A stretch of DNA of 64,000 nucleotides, from assembly GCA_965222645.1 (NCBI GenBank), contig OZ244968.1:3596001-3660000 (forward strand), given 5' to 3'. The stretch comes from JABDMH01 sp965222645 (GTDB taxonomy: Bacteria; Bacteroidota; Bacteroidia; Chitinophagales; Saprospiraceae). Shown in pieces: positions 17,666-27,012 of this stretch (position 1 is the first letter of the stretch; the number at the start of each line of letters is the position of its first letter). The position numbers and the translations under genes are program-made. The notes beneath the pieces are model-generated. The model did not search any database. It was given only the letters and a program-made list of their open reading frames with translations, and had not been told where the DNA came from.

Positions 17666-18661
17666 TCAACACAAGACTCTGGATACGCTATGTCGTAGTT
17701 TGGATATTAGACGAAATGTATCTTTCAAAATGTCCTTTAATCTCTTGACCAGACGTATATAATTTGGAGTACCGATGATTCGAATAATCAGGACCTGATA
17801 TCTGGCCAATCTATGAACAGAGGATATTTTAGGGACATACCGGTTGGGAAAATGCTTTTGATAAAGTGAGGTGGCTTTATGAGGTTGCTTCGTTCCAATC
17901 GACAAGATTGACGAATAGATAGTCTGAGCAACAAAGTGATAGTTGTCATCATACCAATTTTGTCTATTTATTCTTAGCCAGTCAATCCACTTCAGTTGTA
18001 ACGAGAATTTTTTCTCAGATAAGATTTTCCAATCCCTTGATGACAACGAATCTTTACGTTGCCTCACAACTGTATGAGCTTCGTCGTCGTAAGTAAAGAT
18101 TGCCTCATCATTCTTTGCCAACTCAAACAAGAGTTGGTATTCTTCGCCATAGTTGAGATCTGTATCCCATCCGGATACTCTCATAATCTCAGATTTTTTC
18201 CACAAATTACTACACGTATGACCAAAAGATGATACAAGGATTGCCTTGTAAGGATCCGGAATTGTATTGTATTTCTTGCGGGATCCATTGATAAAGTGGT
18301 AATAGTAAGAAGCTATAATTACTGAAGTTTCCGGATTGAGATCGATTAAGCTGACTTGATGCTGTATCTTATCAGGAAGCAGGATGTCATCGGCATCTAG
18401 AAATTGAATCCATCTTCCTTTCGCGAAAGCTAGCCCTCTATTTCTGGCAAAAGAAGGTCCCTGTCTCTTCTCCTGGAGGACAGTGATCCTCCCGGGATCT
18501 AGTGATGCGAATTGTTGAGCAACAGAATTTGTTTTATCTGTTGATCCATTGTCTACTATTATTATCTCAAGGTCCTTATAATTCTGGTACAGAACGCTAT
18601 TAATAGCTTCTGGTAATAGATGTTCGACATTGAAGCATGGTATAATGACTGTGATAAGCAT
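17666..18661 (-). CDS. GT2 family glycosyltransferase
   Basis: The 331-residue protein shows the GT-A fold of family 2: ITVIIPCFNVEHLLPEAINS, the nucleotide-binding IIIVDNGSTDKT, GPSFARNRGLAFAKG and the metal-binding FLDADD near residue 90. The C-terminal region is basic and has no clear membrane segment. Its ATG shares one base with the stop of the preceding gene (TGATG), so the two are translationally coupled. Confidence 0.9.
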   Translation of the reverse strand: MLITVIIPCFNVEHLLPEAINSVLYQNYKDLEIIIVDNGSTDKTNSVAQQFASLDPGRITVLQEKRQGPSFARNRGLAFAKGRWIQFLDADDILLPDKIQHQVSLIDLNPETSVIIASYYYHFINGSRKKYNTIPDPYKAILVSSFGHTCSNLWKKSEIMRVSGWDTDLNYGEEYQLLFELAKNDEAIFTYDDEAHTVVRQRKDSLSSRDWKILSEKKFSLQLKWIDWLRINRQNWYDDNYHFVAQTIYSSILSIGTKQPHKATSLYQKHFPNRYVPKISSVHRLARYQVLIIRIIGTPNYIRLVKRLKDILKDTFRLISKLRHSVSRVLC

Positions 18662-19608
18662 CAGACTACAGACTTCTCCTTATTAATCACAGCATACGCT
18701 CTGCCGATTTTATACAAAGTCGGACTTATGGAATCGATCACCAGATTTTGCCAGAAATATTCCCTGTCCCATGCTAATCTTATGCAATTCATGGGTATCT
18801 TGTAAAATAACATCGCAAGAAATGTCTTAAGAAAAGAATCCGTTATCCACTCATTTTTTGTCCTATAGAGATACCCCCTTATCTTGCCATGCTCAAAAGC
18901 TGAAAAGAGATGCCACTTAACTCTTTGCTTATGTGGAAGGACATAATGATAAAGATAAAGCTCCTTAAAGAACCCAATTTTTCCACCGTGTTTTTTTATT
19001 TTTATTTGGATCTCATCGTCATCCCCATATCCCACTTTTGTTCCTTTCATGCCCAGGTGATTTGAAAAACCTCCGTGCTTCTCAATATTGGATTTTAAAA
19101 CGGCCATATTGCACCCTGCTAATGCTCCCTTCTTAATTGAACAATCCGGATTTATTTCGAGATCTATCCTTTCAAAATCTTTGTCAATCCACTTTGGTTT
19201 TTTATTTAGGTATTTGGGGTATGATGGTCCACCGAAGCACGTGAATTCTGCGGTCCTTGTTTTTTCAATTACCTTTACTATAAAATTTGGTGGTAATTGA
19301 ACGTCGTCGTCCAGAAAAAGAACCCAGGGAGCTAAACTCTGCTGTACTCCGGCATTTCTGGCATTACTATGCCCCAATGAATGCTCGTTTATCAGAGTAA
19401 GGGGTAAAATCTTTTCGTATTGTCTAATTAAGGAAGGTGTGCCATCAACGCTACCATTATCTACTATCACGATTTCATAATGATCATTCGACTCTTGTAG
19501 TAAAAAACTTTCGAGAAGAATTTTTAAATATTTAGATCTGTTTAACGTGCATATTACAATACTGAGCTTAGGCTTTGCATTTTTATTTTCTTTATCGTCC
19601 AAATTCAT
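18661..19608 (-). CDS. GT2 family glycosyltransferase
   Basis: The 315-residue protein begins after a short charged leader with LSIVICTLNRSKYLKILLES, then EIVIVDNGSVDGT, GHSNARNAGVQQSLAPWVLF and the DxD motif FLDDDVQL near residue 98, a complete GT-A core. WHLFSAFEHGKIRG and a hydrophobic stretch near residue 250 suggest membrane association. It is the first gene of a two-gene unit with the GT2 gene that follows and lies downstream of the C25 peptidase on the same strand. Confidence 0.9.
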   Translation of the reverse strand: MNLDDKENKNAKPKLSIVICTLNRSKYLKILLESFLLQESNDHYEIVIVDNGSVDGTPSLIRQYEKILPLTLINEHSLGHSNARNAGVQQSLAPWVLFLDDDVQLPPNFIVKVIEKTRTAEFTCFGGPSYPKYLNKKPKWIDKDFERIDLEINPDCSIKKGALAGCNMAVLKSNIEKHGGFSNHLGMKGTKVGYGDDDEIQIKIKKHGGKIGFFKELYLYHYVLPHKQRVKWHLFSAFEHGKIRGYLYRTKNEWITDSFLKTFLAMLFYKIPMNCIRLAWDREYFWQNLVIDSISPTLYKIGRAYAVINKEKSVV

Positions 19609-19722
19609 AAATTATACTCTCTGAGGAATAGTCAGGAACTATAATATTATCGAGGGCATACTTTATCATATTTCTTGACCAGAAATAGAAACCAATCACT
19701 ATTCTCAAAGTTATTTGAAATG

Positions 19723-22700
19723 CTATTTCAAGAGCACCATTTTTCCCATGTGCTTGAAAAAGAAATCGTCTACCGCAGACTCAAAGTGTTCAAATGATTC
19801 CTGTTTGTCAATTTTAAAAGAATACAGATAAGTACCATTAGCCAATCTATCTCCATATTGATCAGTTCCATCCCACGATCCGACTGTAATATTTCTCCCA
19901 GTATACAGAGGGCCAAGATCAGCTTCTGTGAGCTCACGGACCACCTGCCCGGCCGGAGTATATATTTGTATCATATAATGCTCCGGAATTTGAGATCCAG
20001 TAAGTACATATGCAAATCTTGTCTTTTCGCTAAATGGGTTTGGGTAATTGATAATATTTGAAATCGATGGTGTAAGAATCACCTCAAATTCTATCTCCGC
20101 ATTACTGTCTCCACTCAAGTTCCCACTTACGTCGCTTCCCTGAACAACAAGATTATAGGTGCCCGGAATTTCGAATTGAGGATTAAGTCTAAATGTGGCT
20201 GCATCATCGCTTTTACCAGCTGGGATAAATTGTACATTTGGATCGCCGTCGGAGTAACGGATCCTGTCACCATTCGGATCTACAATGTATACTTCAAATA
20301 GTTCTGGATCTTCAATGAGTTTGCTTGGGTTTTCATCAGTGAGTGTAATTACTATTTCTGGTGCTGGAGAAACTATGTCACTCTGCATAATGCGTTTGCC
20401 GTCAAAAGTAATATCGAGTACTGGATTGATTTTATCTGCCTTTTTATCGAATCGGTCACTGAGAAAATTATTATAATGGAATTGTTCCAATTGTGAAGGC
20501 TTGGGATTTACCTCTAGAGTGATTGTGCCTTTCTGATCACTTGACACCAGGGATTCAGTGATTTCCTGAAAAGCTCCCGCATCTAGCGGGATATGTAGAT
20601 TTGAAACAAGCGTGTCTATTGCCTGATCAATGAATAATGTGGTTCTGATACTGTCGCTCTTTATGGGGCCGATATTATGAATGCTATAATTAATGTCTAG
20701 CTTGTCATCACTTACATTATGGGTAATAAAAGGAAGCTCGCGTGTAAAATCCACAACAAATTCAGGGGGTTTTTCGTAGTTAACTCTAATGTATTGGATG
20801 TAAGGTAGAGTTTTAGACTGATCATCATTTATATCGAGATTTATTTTCAAATAGGGATAGATGTGAGGGTCAATAGAGCTTAAATCCGCAGACATATCTT
20901 TTAGCTCACTAAGGAGTATCTCTTCACCATTGTTGTCAATACCGATTACAGATACCTCAATTGAATCACCTGACTCTAATTCTGCTTCCATACTGAAATC
21001 TGACCATTCTAATGCCGGACCGATTGGCACTGTGACCAGCGTACCGGTATTTGCAAATACAGGAAACGGAAGTTTTTGGGAAATAATATCGGATTCATTT
21101 TCTGCAAGATCTTCTAAATAATAGCTGCCGTTTTTGACAAACGAAAAAATATAGGGACGTGGATTATTCTCAATTCCCCTGATTTCCTTTGCTCCATATT
21201 GCTCTAAGGTATTATACAGGTTTTTACCATTATTTGTGATCGAATCATTCTGCCAATCAATCACCGAAAGGTCACTAAGGTCAGGTCCACCCTGGCATGT
21301 ATAGAGGAGGACTAACTTATCGTCAGGGATGACATTATCAATGAAATTGATGATTTTCATGCGTTCTTCGGTAGTTGCAAGAGAGAAGGGATATGCCGCT
21401 ATAGAAGAAAAAATAGTCTGTTTGCTGCCGTGTAATCCTGGTCTGGGATTCTGTGAAAAACCACTTGGATCACTGGGATCTGAAACGACAATTGTGATGC
21501 CTTGATCGTATTCCCAAGTAAAAAAATCTTTCCATAAGACTCCGTCCACTTGACCTCGGGGCTTATCGCTGGGATCCCATATCTTGTTTTTTAGTGTGAG
21601 ATCTATATATTTTGTCCCATAGGAAAGACCCCTGTCAATTGTGTCAATTTGTATACTCGTTAGTTCATCATCTTGATATTGCTGGTAATGACCCTGATTC
21701 CACCCACCTGATGAATTCGTTAGATAGGTGAAGGAACTATGGCTATATGTAATGGAAGAATCTGATTGCTCTGCTAGCCGAACACGCCAATAATAGACTT
21801 TTTCGTTTTCAAAGCCGATGGCTGGTTTCCAGCTGGCGATCCGCTTATTTGTCGTTACAGACTCTGAGAACAAAAAAGGCGAATTAAAGTCTAAGACAGT
21901 GTCAATCTCGAATAAGATATTTTGTACGGTATTTGACGATGAGGAGTTAAATGCCATCACTTCAACCGGATCTGAATAAACAATTCCATATTCAGCCGGA
22001 TACATTGCTTTTATCGAAGATGTCGAAATGAAAACGTCAAAAAGGGTCCCCGATTCAGAAAGAAAGTTATTTTCTTCAGCAATTGGTTTTGGATCTTCTT
22101 CGATATTATTTTCAGAATCAATCGCGATGTCAAATTTATGTGTTCCAGTTTCTCGATGGACAAGGGGGACATCAAAAATCACAGTTGTCTGATAACCACC
22201 AATCGAAATTTTGGATGGACCATGCTCCTCTTCTATTCCAGAAGGTGTTTCCTGGATTACTTTCACATACATCGAGTCTTCCGGACTCGAACCCAAATTA
22301 AGCATGTCGAACGACAGAGAAAATGTTTCTAAATCTATGGAGACATTTTGAGGACTGGTAGTGATCGAATTGGGATCAATGACAAAATCAGGATATTCAA
22401 GTCTCGCCAAGCTGTATGCTGGATCACCATGAACAATGAATTGTTGATTTAAGGTCTTTTGTGATGCGGCACCTATGTCGTCAAATTTTGCAAGTGTCTT
22501 TTGTATTGAAACTCCAATAGGTTGCCCTCTTAATTCGTCTAGCAAATAGGTATACCATACTGAGGCAAACTGATCCAATGCAGTTAAAAATCCCAGTCCC
22601 GATGTGGCCATATATAGTGTAGCCCCTTTGTCTGTAGTAAGTACGTTGTTCTCACTGAGGCTCACTACCTCAGTAAAGACATTACCAGTAAGACACCCTA

Positions 22701-24702
22701 GAGCAAGCATTACCGGATATCTGTCTTTGTTGTCAAGAAAAAAGGGATCCTCAAATCCTTGAAACTCTGTTGTCGTAATCGCACCATGGCCAAAGTATGT
22801 CTTTAGGAGGACGCCGTCATTAAGTAGATCAAGAACTTGCTTGGTCACAGAACCCTCAATAACATCATTTGATTCTTTTTTGACCGTATATACGGTACCC
22901 GCAAAAGGATCACCTTCAACCAATGTTGCCATCGAATTCATCTTTTTCAATATGATGTTCTGTTCGCTGGCTCCCGAGCCGGCACTCAAATGCAAAACCC
23001 GCTTCATCCATGCCCTATCCTCTATGGTTTGTGGAGCATTGGCAATGAGATCCTCCATCGTCCTGATCTTGTCCAGATAAATGGCGATGTGCTCCGGCGT
23101 ACGCGCCGCAAGTCGACCCACTGGTACTAACGGAACACTCGATTCCATCTTGCTTGTTAGGAGGTTGTCTGAACCAGGAATTCCGAATACGGGCAGATAA
23201 TTGTATTCGAAATCCTGATGACGACCTTCTGCGTATTCCAATCCCTTCCCAATGAGAAAGATAAACTGTGGATCGCTCCACTGCTCGCTAATGTAATTGA
23301 GAAAATTCTTTACACTGAGTGGATGTAAATCTACTCCGTACGCAAATTGGTCCTCAAGTTGTGATATATCTATGATTTGGGTTCGGTAACTACCTCCCGC
23401 TTCACTCTGCCGGTATTCCGCGTATGCTTCCACATGATTGCCTCCTCCATTACCGGCTTGGAGCAAAGCCCGATGGCTAATCATTATAAATTGGGCATCT
23501 GATTGATGGAGAGGGTCAAATGCGATTCGCTCTATTTTGTGATCGCTCTTAATTTGTGATTGCGGATTGACAATGACGAGTCTCCGGTTTGAAGGCCCTG
23601 ACGGGACAATAATTTTTACAAGATCATTTTCAACAACGCTGGTAATCCTATTGCCCCCATTGAGATCAAAGACAATAGGTGCAATATTGCCGTGATTAAA
23701 ATTTGAAAGCTCGAGATACATGCCATCTCTTGCGTCTTCAAAAGTGACTGTCCCAATATCTTTGCCATCGAAATCGAGGTGCCGTGGATATTCCAGATAA
23801 ATTTGACCGAATGTCACCTTGTCGGTGGGGCCGGAAGTGGAAGCCTCAAATGTGTTCTCCGCTGTTAACTCTGTACGGTCAATCGCAAATTGATCTTTAA
23901 TCAATATTGATCCCCCATGATTATTTGTTCCTTCAAATTGCAGATCCATTTTTGATATGCTATTCCAGGCCAGATTGACCTCGTGACGCACCAAATTTCC
24001 AGTCATACGAAAGTGCAAAGTGGGCCGAGGGCCTTCAGATGCAAGCGATTTGACCTCGATATCCACGCTGTGTTTGGCATCTGCCTTCGAACCAAATCCT
24101 TCTCCCTCCACGTATTGAGAAAATCGCACTCCCTGGTTGTTGATTTTGCCCTTATGGTGATGGGTGTTCAGCTCCAGGTGTTCCTTGTGGGAGTACCATA
24201 TCCGTTTTTGGGGGATCACACCCCCCAGGTTGGTAACGATTGACTCGTACCGTATTGAGGATGATTCTCCCGGTGTCCAGGTCAGGTAGTAACTGGAAGA
24301 ATCTGCAGTTAGACCGTAGCCGGGATTGAGCATTGTTTCATCCGGATTTTGGAAAAGAAATCTGTCGAGTTCGGACCGGTTCTTTTGGGCGTAAAACTCG
24401 ATGAAATCGGTGTCACCAAGGGTACTTTCTAAGGTGCTCACAAACAGTTGTTGCTCCCGCCCCATCCAGTATAGACGCAAAGTGGCAGGATTGATCTGTG
24501 CGACCGGGATTCCTTCAGCTCCAAGTTGCTGGGAAGTGAATCGATAGATTCCGTCCTGGCCGATTTTAATCTTGTAATATTCTTGCCCGTAATTGATCCA
24601 TTCATTGCCCAGCAACGTGTCACCATTCTCCACCATTTGAGCTCCGGCAAAGGATAATCCGATCAGCGTAACCAAAAGTGAGGTGAGGGTATATCGTATC
24701 AT
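19723..24702 (-). CDS. Large secreted C25 (gingipain-type) cysteine peptidase, PorU2-like
   Basis: From the ATG at 24702 the protein has 1,659 residues, with a signal peptide ending near FAGAQ (about residue 22). The C25 peptidase core carries the catalytic pair as FGHG (H639) and LGCLTG (C670). Ig-like and CARDB-like regions fill the second half. The end, INYPNPFSEKTRFAYVL to DGTDQYGDRLANGTYLYSF, is a FlgD-like domain typical of exported Bacteroidota proteins. This architecture matches the long PorU2-type proteins, relatives of the sortase PorU that joins T9SS cargo to anionic LPS. Whether it is a sortase or a general protease is not decided by the sequence. An upstream TTG at 24732 would put residues before the signal peptide and is rejected. 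Confidence 0.83.
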   Translation of the reverse strand: MIRYTLTSLLVTLIGLSFAGAQMVENGDTLLGNEWINYGQEYYKIKIGQDGIYRFTSQQLGAEGIPVAQINPATLRLYWMGREQQLFVSTLESTLGDTDFIEFYAQKNRSELDRFLFQNPDETMLNPGYGLTADSSSYYLTWTPGESSSIRYESIVTNLGGVIPQKRIWYSHKEHLELNTHHHKGKINNQGVRFSQYVEGEGFGSKADAKHSVDIEVKSLASEGPRPTLHFRMTGNLVRHEVNLAWNSISKMDLQFEGTNNHGGSILIKDQFAIDRTELTAENTFEASTSGPTDKVTFGQIYLEYPRHLDFDGKDIGTVTFEDARDGMYLELSNFNHGNIAPIVFDLNGGNRITSVVENDLVKIIVPSGPSNRRLVIVNPQSQIKSDHKIERIAFDPLHQSDAQFIMISHRALLQAGNGGGNHVEAYAEYRQSEAGGSYRTQIIDISQLEDQFAYGVDLHPLSVKNFLNYISEQWSDPQFIFLIGKGLEYAEGRHQDFEYNYLPVFGIPGSDNLLTSKMESSVPLVPVGRLAARTPEHIAIYLDKIRTMEDLIANAPQTIEDRAWMKRVLHLSAGSGASEQNIILKKMNSMATLVEGDPFAGTVYTVKKESNDVIEGSVTKQVLDLLNDGVLLKTYFGHGAITTTEFQGFEDPFFLDNKDRYPVMLALGCLTGNVFTEVVSLSENNVLTTDKGATLYMATSGLGFLTALDQFASVWYTYLLDELRGQPIGVSIQKTLAKFDDIGAASQKTLNQQFIVHGDPAYSLARLEYPDFVIDPNSITTSPQNVSIDLETFSLSFDMLNLGSSPEDSMYVKVIQETPSGIEEEHGPSKISIGGYQTTVIFDVPLVHRETGTHKFDIAIDSENNIEEDPKPIAEENNFLSESGTLFDVFISTSSIKAMYPAEYGIVYSDPVEVMAFNSSSSNTVQNILFEIDTVLDFNSPFLFSESVTTNKRIASWKPAIGFENEKVYYWRVRLAEQSDSSITYSHSSFTYLTNSSGGWNQGHYQQYQDDELTSIQIDTIDRGLSYGTKYIDLTLKNKIWDPSDKPRGQVDGVLWKDFFTWEYDQGITIVVSDPSDPSGFSQNPRPGLHGSKQTIFSSIAAYPFSLATTEERMKIINFIDNVIPDDKLVLLYTCQGGPDLSDLSVIDWQNDSITNNGKNLYNTLEQYGAKEIRGIENNPRPYIFSFVKNGSYYLEDLAENESDIISQKLPFPVFANTGTLVTVPIGPALEWSDFSMEAELESGDSIEVSVIGIDNNGEEILLSELKDMSADLSSIDPHIYPYLKINLDINDDQSKTLPYIQYIRVNYEKPPEFVVDFTRELPFITHNVSDDKLDINYSIHNIGPIKSDSIRTTLFIDQAIDTLVSNLHIPLDAGAFQEITESLVSSDQKGTITLEVNPKPSQLEQFHYNNFLSDRFDKKADKINPVLDITFDGKRIMQSDIVSPAPEIVITLTDENPSKLIEDPELFEVYIVDPNGDRIRYSDGDPNVQFIPAGKSDDAATFRLNPQFEIPGTYNLVVQGSDVSGNLSGDSNAEIEFEVILTPSISNIINYPNPFSEKTRFAYVLTGSQIPEHYMIQIYTPAGQVVRELTEADLGPLYTGRNITVGSWDGTDQYGDRLANGTYLYSFKIDKQESFEHFESAVDDFFFKHMGKMVLLK

Positions 24703-24951
24703 CTTTATTATCAAACTTTTAGCGAGTGTCAAACTGGCCCATATCTCTTGGTGCTCCCAAGTCAGTTAGGTCAATTTTATTGAAACAAACTAAACATATA
24801 AACGCAATAGCGTATGGATTCAACAGGAAATCAGACTCATACAATGATCCACCGCATTTATCTTGCCAGAATCCGACGAGTACCGATCCATCCTTTTTCT
24901 TCCTAAAGATCACCATTTTTCCCTATATCTTTACTGTCGAAAATCACTACC

Positions 24952-25488
24952 ATGGATCTGAGTAATATTCAAAGTAAAGTCGATCAATATCATAAGTTGC
25001 TCGAAAATACCGAGCAGTACCGCCAGGTATGGCACCAGTCGTTAAAACAGATGATCACCGGCCAGCTGGAGACTATCATTAAAGAAACGGGTCTTAAGGC
25101 CAAGGTCGAAACCCGGGAAGAATTGCAACATTTGGAAGCTATCGGCCTGTCACTCGGTCATGTGGAAAGTGGTATCTCTGAAAAGGTAGGTGAGGCTAAA
25201 CGTGTTCTGATAAAATCCAACGGCATGCTTGTGTATCAGCAACTGTTTAACGGCAAGATTATGGTGACGATAATGTATCCCATGATCGAAGGCATCGGAA
25301 AGCCCCGGCCTCCAAAGAATTTCGAAATTTTAAGGCCGGAAGAACTCAAACCGCCATTTATCTTAAGACACGTGGAAGAATTCCTAAAAGAGATAAACGG
25401 TTGGGAGGATTTTGATGATGATGTGCCTCAACCCATTGGATTTCAGATGGTGCAAAATGAAAACATTGTCCCGGGTACTACTCCATAG
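24952..25488 (+). CDS. Conserved hypothetical protein of 178 residues
   Basis: I do not recognise a named domain. The N-terminal 60 residues are predicted helical with charged heptads (DLSNIQSKVDQYHKLLENTE), and the middle part, VLIKSNGMLVYQQLFNGKIM followed by YPMIEG, looks like a small beta sheet. A proline-rich stretch (GKPRPPKNFEILRPEELKPP) follows. There is no signal peptide, so it is probably cytoplasmic. It is divergent from the C25 peptidase, and the stop is one base before the start of the next gene, so the two are likely co-transcribed. Confidence 0.6.
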   Translation: MDLSNIQSKVDQYHKLLENTEQYRQVWHQSLKQMITGQLETIIKETGLKAKVETREELQHLEAIGLSLGHVESGISEKVGEAKRVLIKSNGMLVYQQLFNGKIMVTIMYPMIEGIGKPRPPKNFEILRPEELKPPFILRHVEEFLKEINGWEDFDDDVPQPIGFQMVQNENIVPGTTP

Positions 25489-25489
25489 C

Positions 25490-26683
25490 ATGAATCTTGT
25501 GATGACCTGTAAGACACTGTGTATCTGTTGTCTACTTATCGCAATATGGAGTTGCGACGAAGGAGAGACAAAGAATGAAGCAACGCATGACGGGCTATTC
25601 TCGGTAATAGTGGCTAATGATGGTCGGGATAGTTTAGAGTCATATGGTATCGATATAGATTTGGTGCGTGTAAACGAGTCCTTCAAGCTCATGCACAGGG
25701 ATGGTGAGATTCCGACTCAGATAGAAGACCGCAATAGTAACAGCACGCCCGACCGGGTTTTTGTGCAGCTGCATCTTCCCGCTGGAAGTATTAAGAACCT
25801 AGTAGCAATTCCCGGTAGCCCTACAACTTCTTTTGATAAGGAGGTAATGACACATGCGTATGTCAATGGGAGTGCAATCGAAAGGAGTTATACTTTCCAG
25901 TCGGATGATGAGTGGAAAGACGGGGGAATAATTTTAGAAACGGGATTGATTGCCTATCGGGCACTGATGAGTGATCGGTTTGCTTTTGACATCGTAGGAA
26001 AACGGCAAGAGAAGATGCTGGAGGCCTTGGAAAAGTACGACCTAAGTACCATAGATTCCTGGGGTGGTGATGCACTGGAAGAGGGTTCTTCCCTCGGCAT
26101 TGGAAGTCCGGCTTTATTTGACCAGGATAAGATCGTCTTCATTGACAATTTTGACAGCCGTCAAGTCGAAATTATTGTTGAGGGACCTTTGAGAGCCGAG
26201 GTGCATATCACGGTGAGAGGTGTAATTGTCAGAAATGAAAAGATCGATCTTCTCATCAAGTGGCAAATGCATGCAAATAAGCCCTGGTCGCAGATTGACA
26301 TCGAAATTCTTACTCGTACAGATCTCAATCTCGAATTTGCTTTTGGTCTTCCCAGACATCCGGATGCCACTGATTTCACCCAGGGGTTAATCGACAATGT
26401 GCATTTTGCCTATACCTATGGGTTACAATCATCAGAGGGAGAGCAACTGGGTATGGCCGTTATGGTGCCCGGTCGATACGAGATGGATACTTACCGGGAT
26501 GACGATCACAATTATTTTTATCTGGCTGAGCAAATAGACCGGTCTGTTCAGTACCGGATCCTGGCAGCCTGGGGAAAAGGCCGGCAAGAGATACACGATG
26601 AAATCATGTTTATGGACCTAGTGAGAAAGTATACCGCAGAGTACGGAGCTGAGGTGAGAGTCCAGCCTGATTTTGGACTGTAG
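25490..26683 (+). CDS. DUF4861-like exported lipoprotein
   Basis: From the ATG at 25490, one base after the previous stop, the protein has 397 residues and a lipoprotein-type signal with the likely acylated cysteine in LIAIWSCDEGE. The following region, LMHRDGEIPTQIEDRNSNST then DRVFVQLHLPAG, and later WGGDALEEGSSLGIGSPALF and ILAAWGKGRQEI, resembles DUF4861 proteins, which occur with polysaccharide-degradation genes in Bacteroidota and are suspected to bind or modify sugars. The assignment is by motif order only. The frame extends upstream to 25412, but that part overlaps the neighbour and precedes the signal sequence. Confidence 0.65.
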   Translation: MNLVMTCKTLCICCLLIAIWSCDEGETKNEATHDGLFSVIVANDGRDSLESYGIDIDLVRVNESFKLMHRDGEIPTQIEDRNSNSTPDRVFVQLHLPAGSIKNLVAIPGSPTTSFDKEVMTHAYVNGSAIERSYTFQSDDEWKDGGIILETGLIAYRALMSDRFAFDIVGKRQEKMLEALEKYDLSTIDSWGGDALEEGSSLGIGSPALFDQDKIVFIDNFDSRQVEIIVEGPLRAEVHITVRGVIVRNEKIDLLIKWQMHANKPWSQIDIEILTRTDLNLEFAFGLPRHPDATDFTQGLIDNVHFAYTYGLQSSEGEQLGMAVMVPGRYEMDTYRDDDHNYFYLAEQIDRSVQYRILAAWGKGRQEIHDEIMFMDLVRKYTAEYGAEVRVQPDFGL

Positions 26684-26797
26684 CAGCGAAATCTTTTCTC
26701 CGAACCGAGATATCCTCAAATTCAACCATTAATGCATTATATTTATTTGTAATATAAGCACACAATACGTATTATTGCACTGCAAAACTATTGTGAA

Positions 26798-26992
26798 ATG
26801 ACATTCCGAAAACGAAGTGACCAAGCGCTGGCATTTAGACTGCAAACAGACGATGGCAAGAAAATGCCTTTAAAGTTGAAATTCAAAAATGGTGAGATCC
26901 ATATCAATGCGAGCCAAATGCCCAGAGGGACTTACCAATTGACGATGGATCGAGGAGATGATGTGGAGTCACAGTATTTTAAGGTAGAATAG
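26798..26992 (+). CDS. Small protein resembling an isolated T9SS type A sorting domain
   Basis: This is a 64-residue frame starting with ATG at 26798. The stretch GKKMPLKLKFKNGEIHINAS followed by QMPRGTYQLTMDRGDD and a short FKVE end mimics the last 50 residues of T9SS type A C-terminal domains (G-K-x, then I-x-I/L, then L-x-x-G-x-Y). There is no signal peptide, and the frame is closed by a stop 48 bases upstream of the ATG. It may be a genuine small protein or a leftover of a larger secreted one. Confidence 0.4.
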   Translation: MTFRKRSDQALAFRLQTDDGKKMPLKLKFKNGEIHINASQMPRGTYQLTMDRGDDVESQYFKVE

Positions 26993-27012
26993 TCTCCATG
27001 TGGTTTCCGAGA

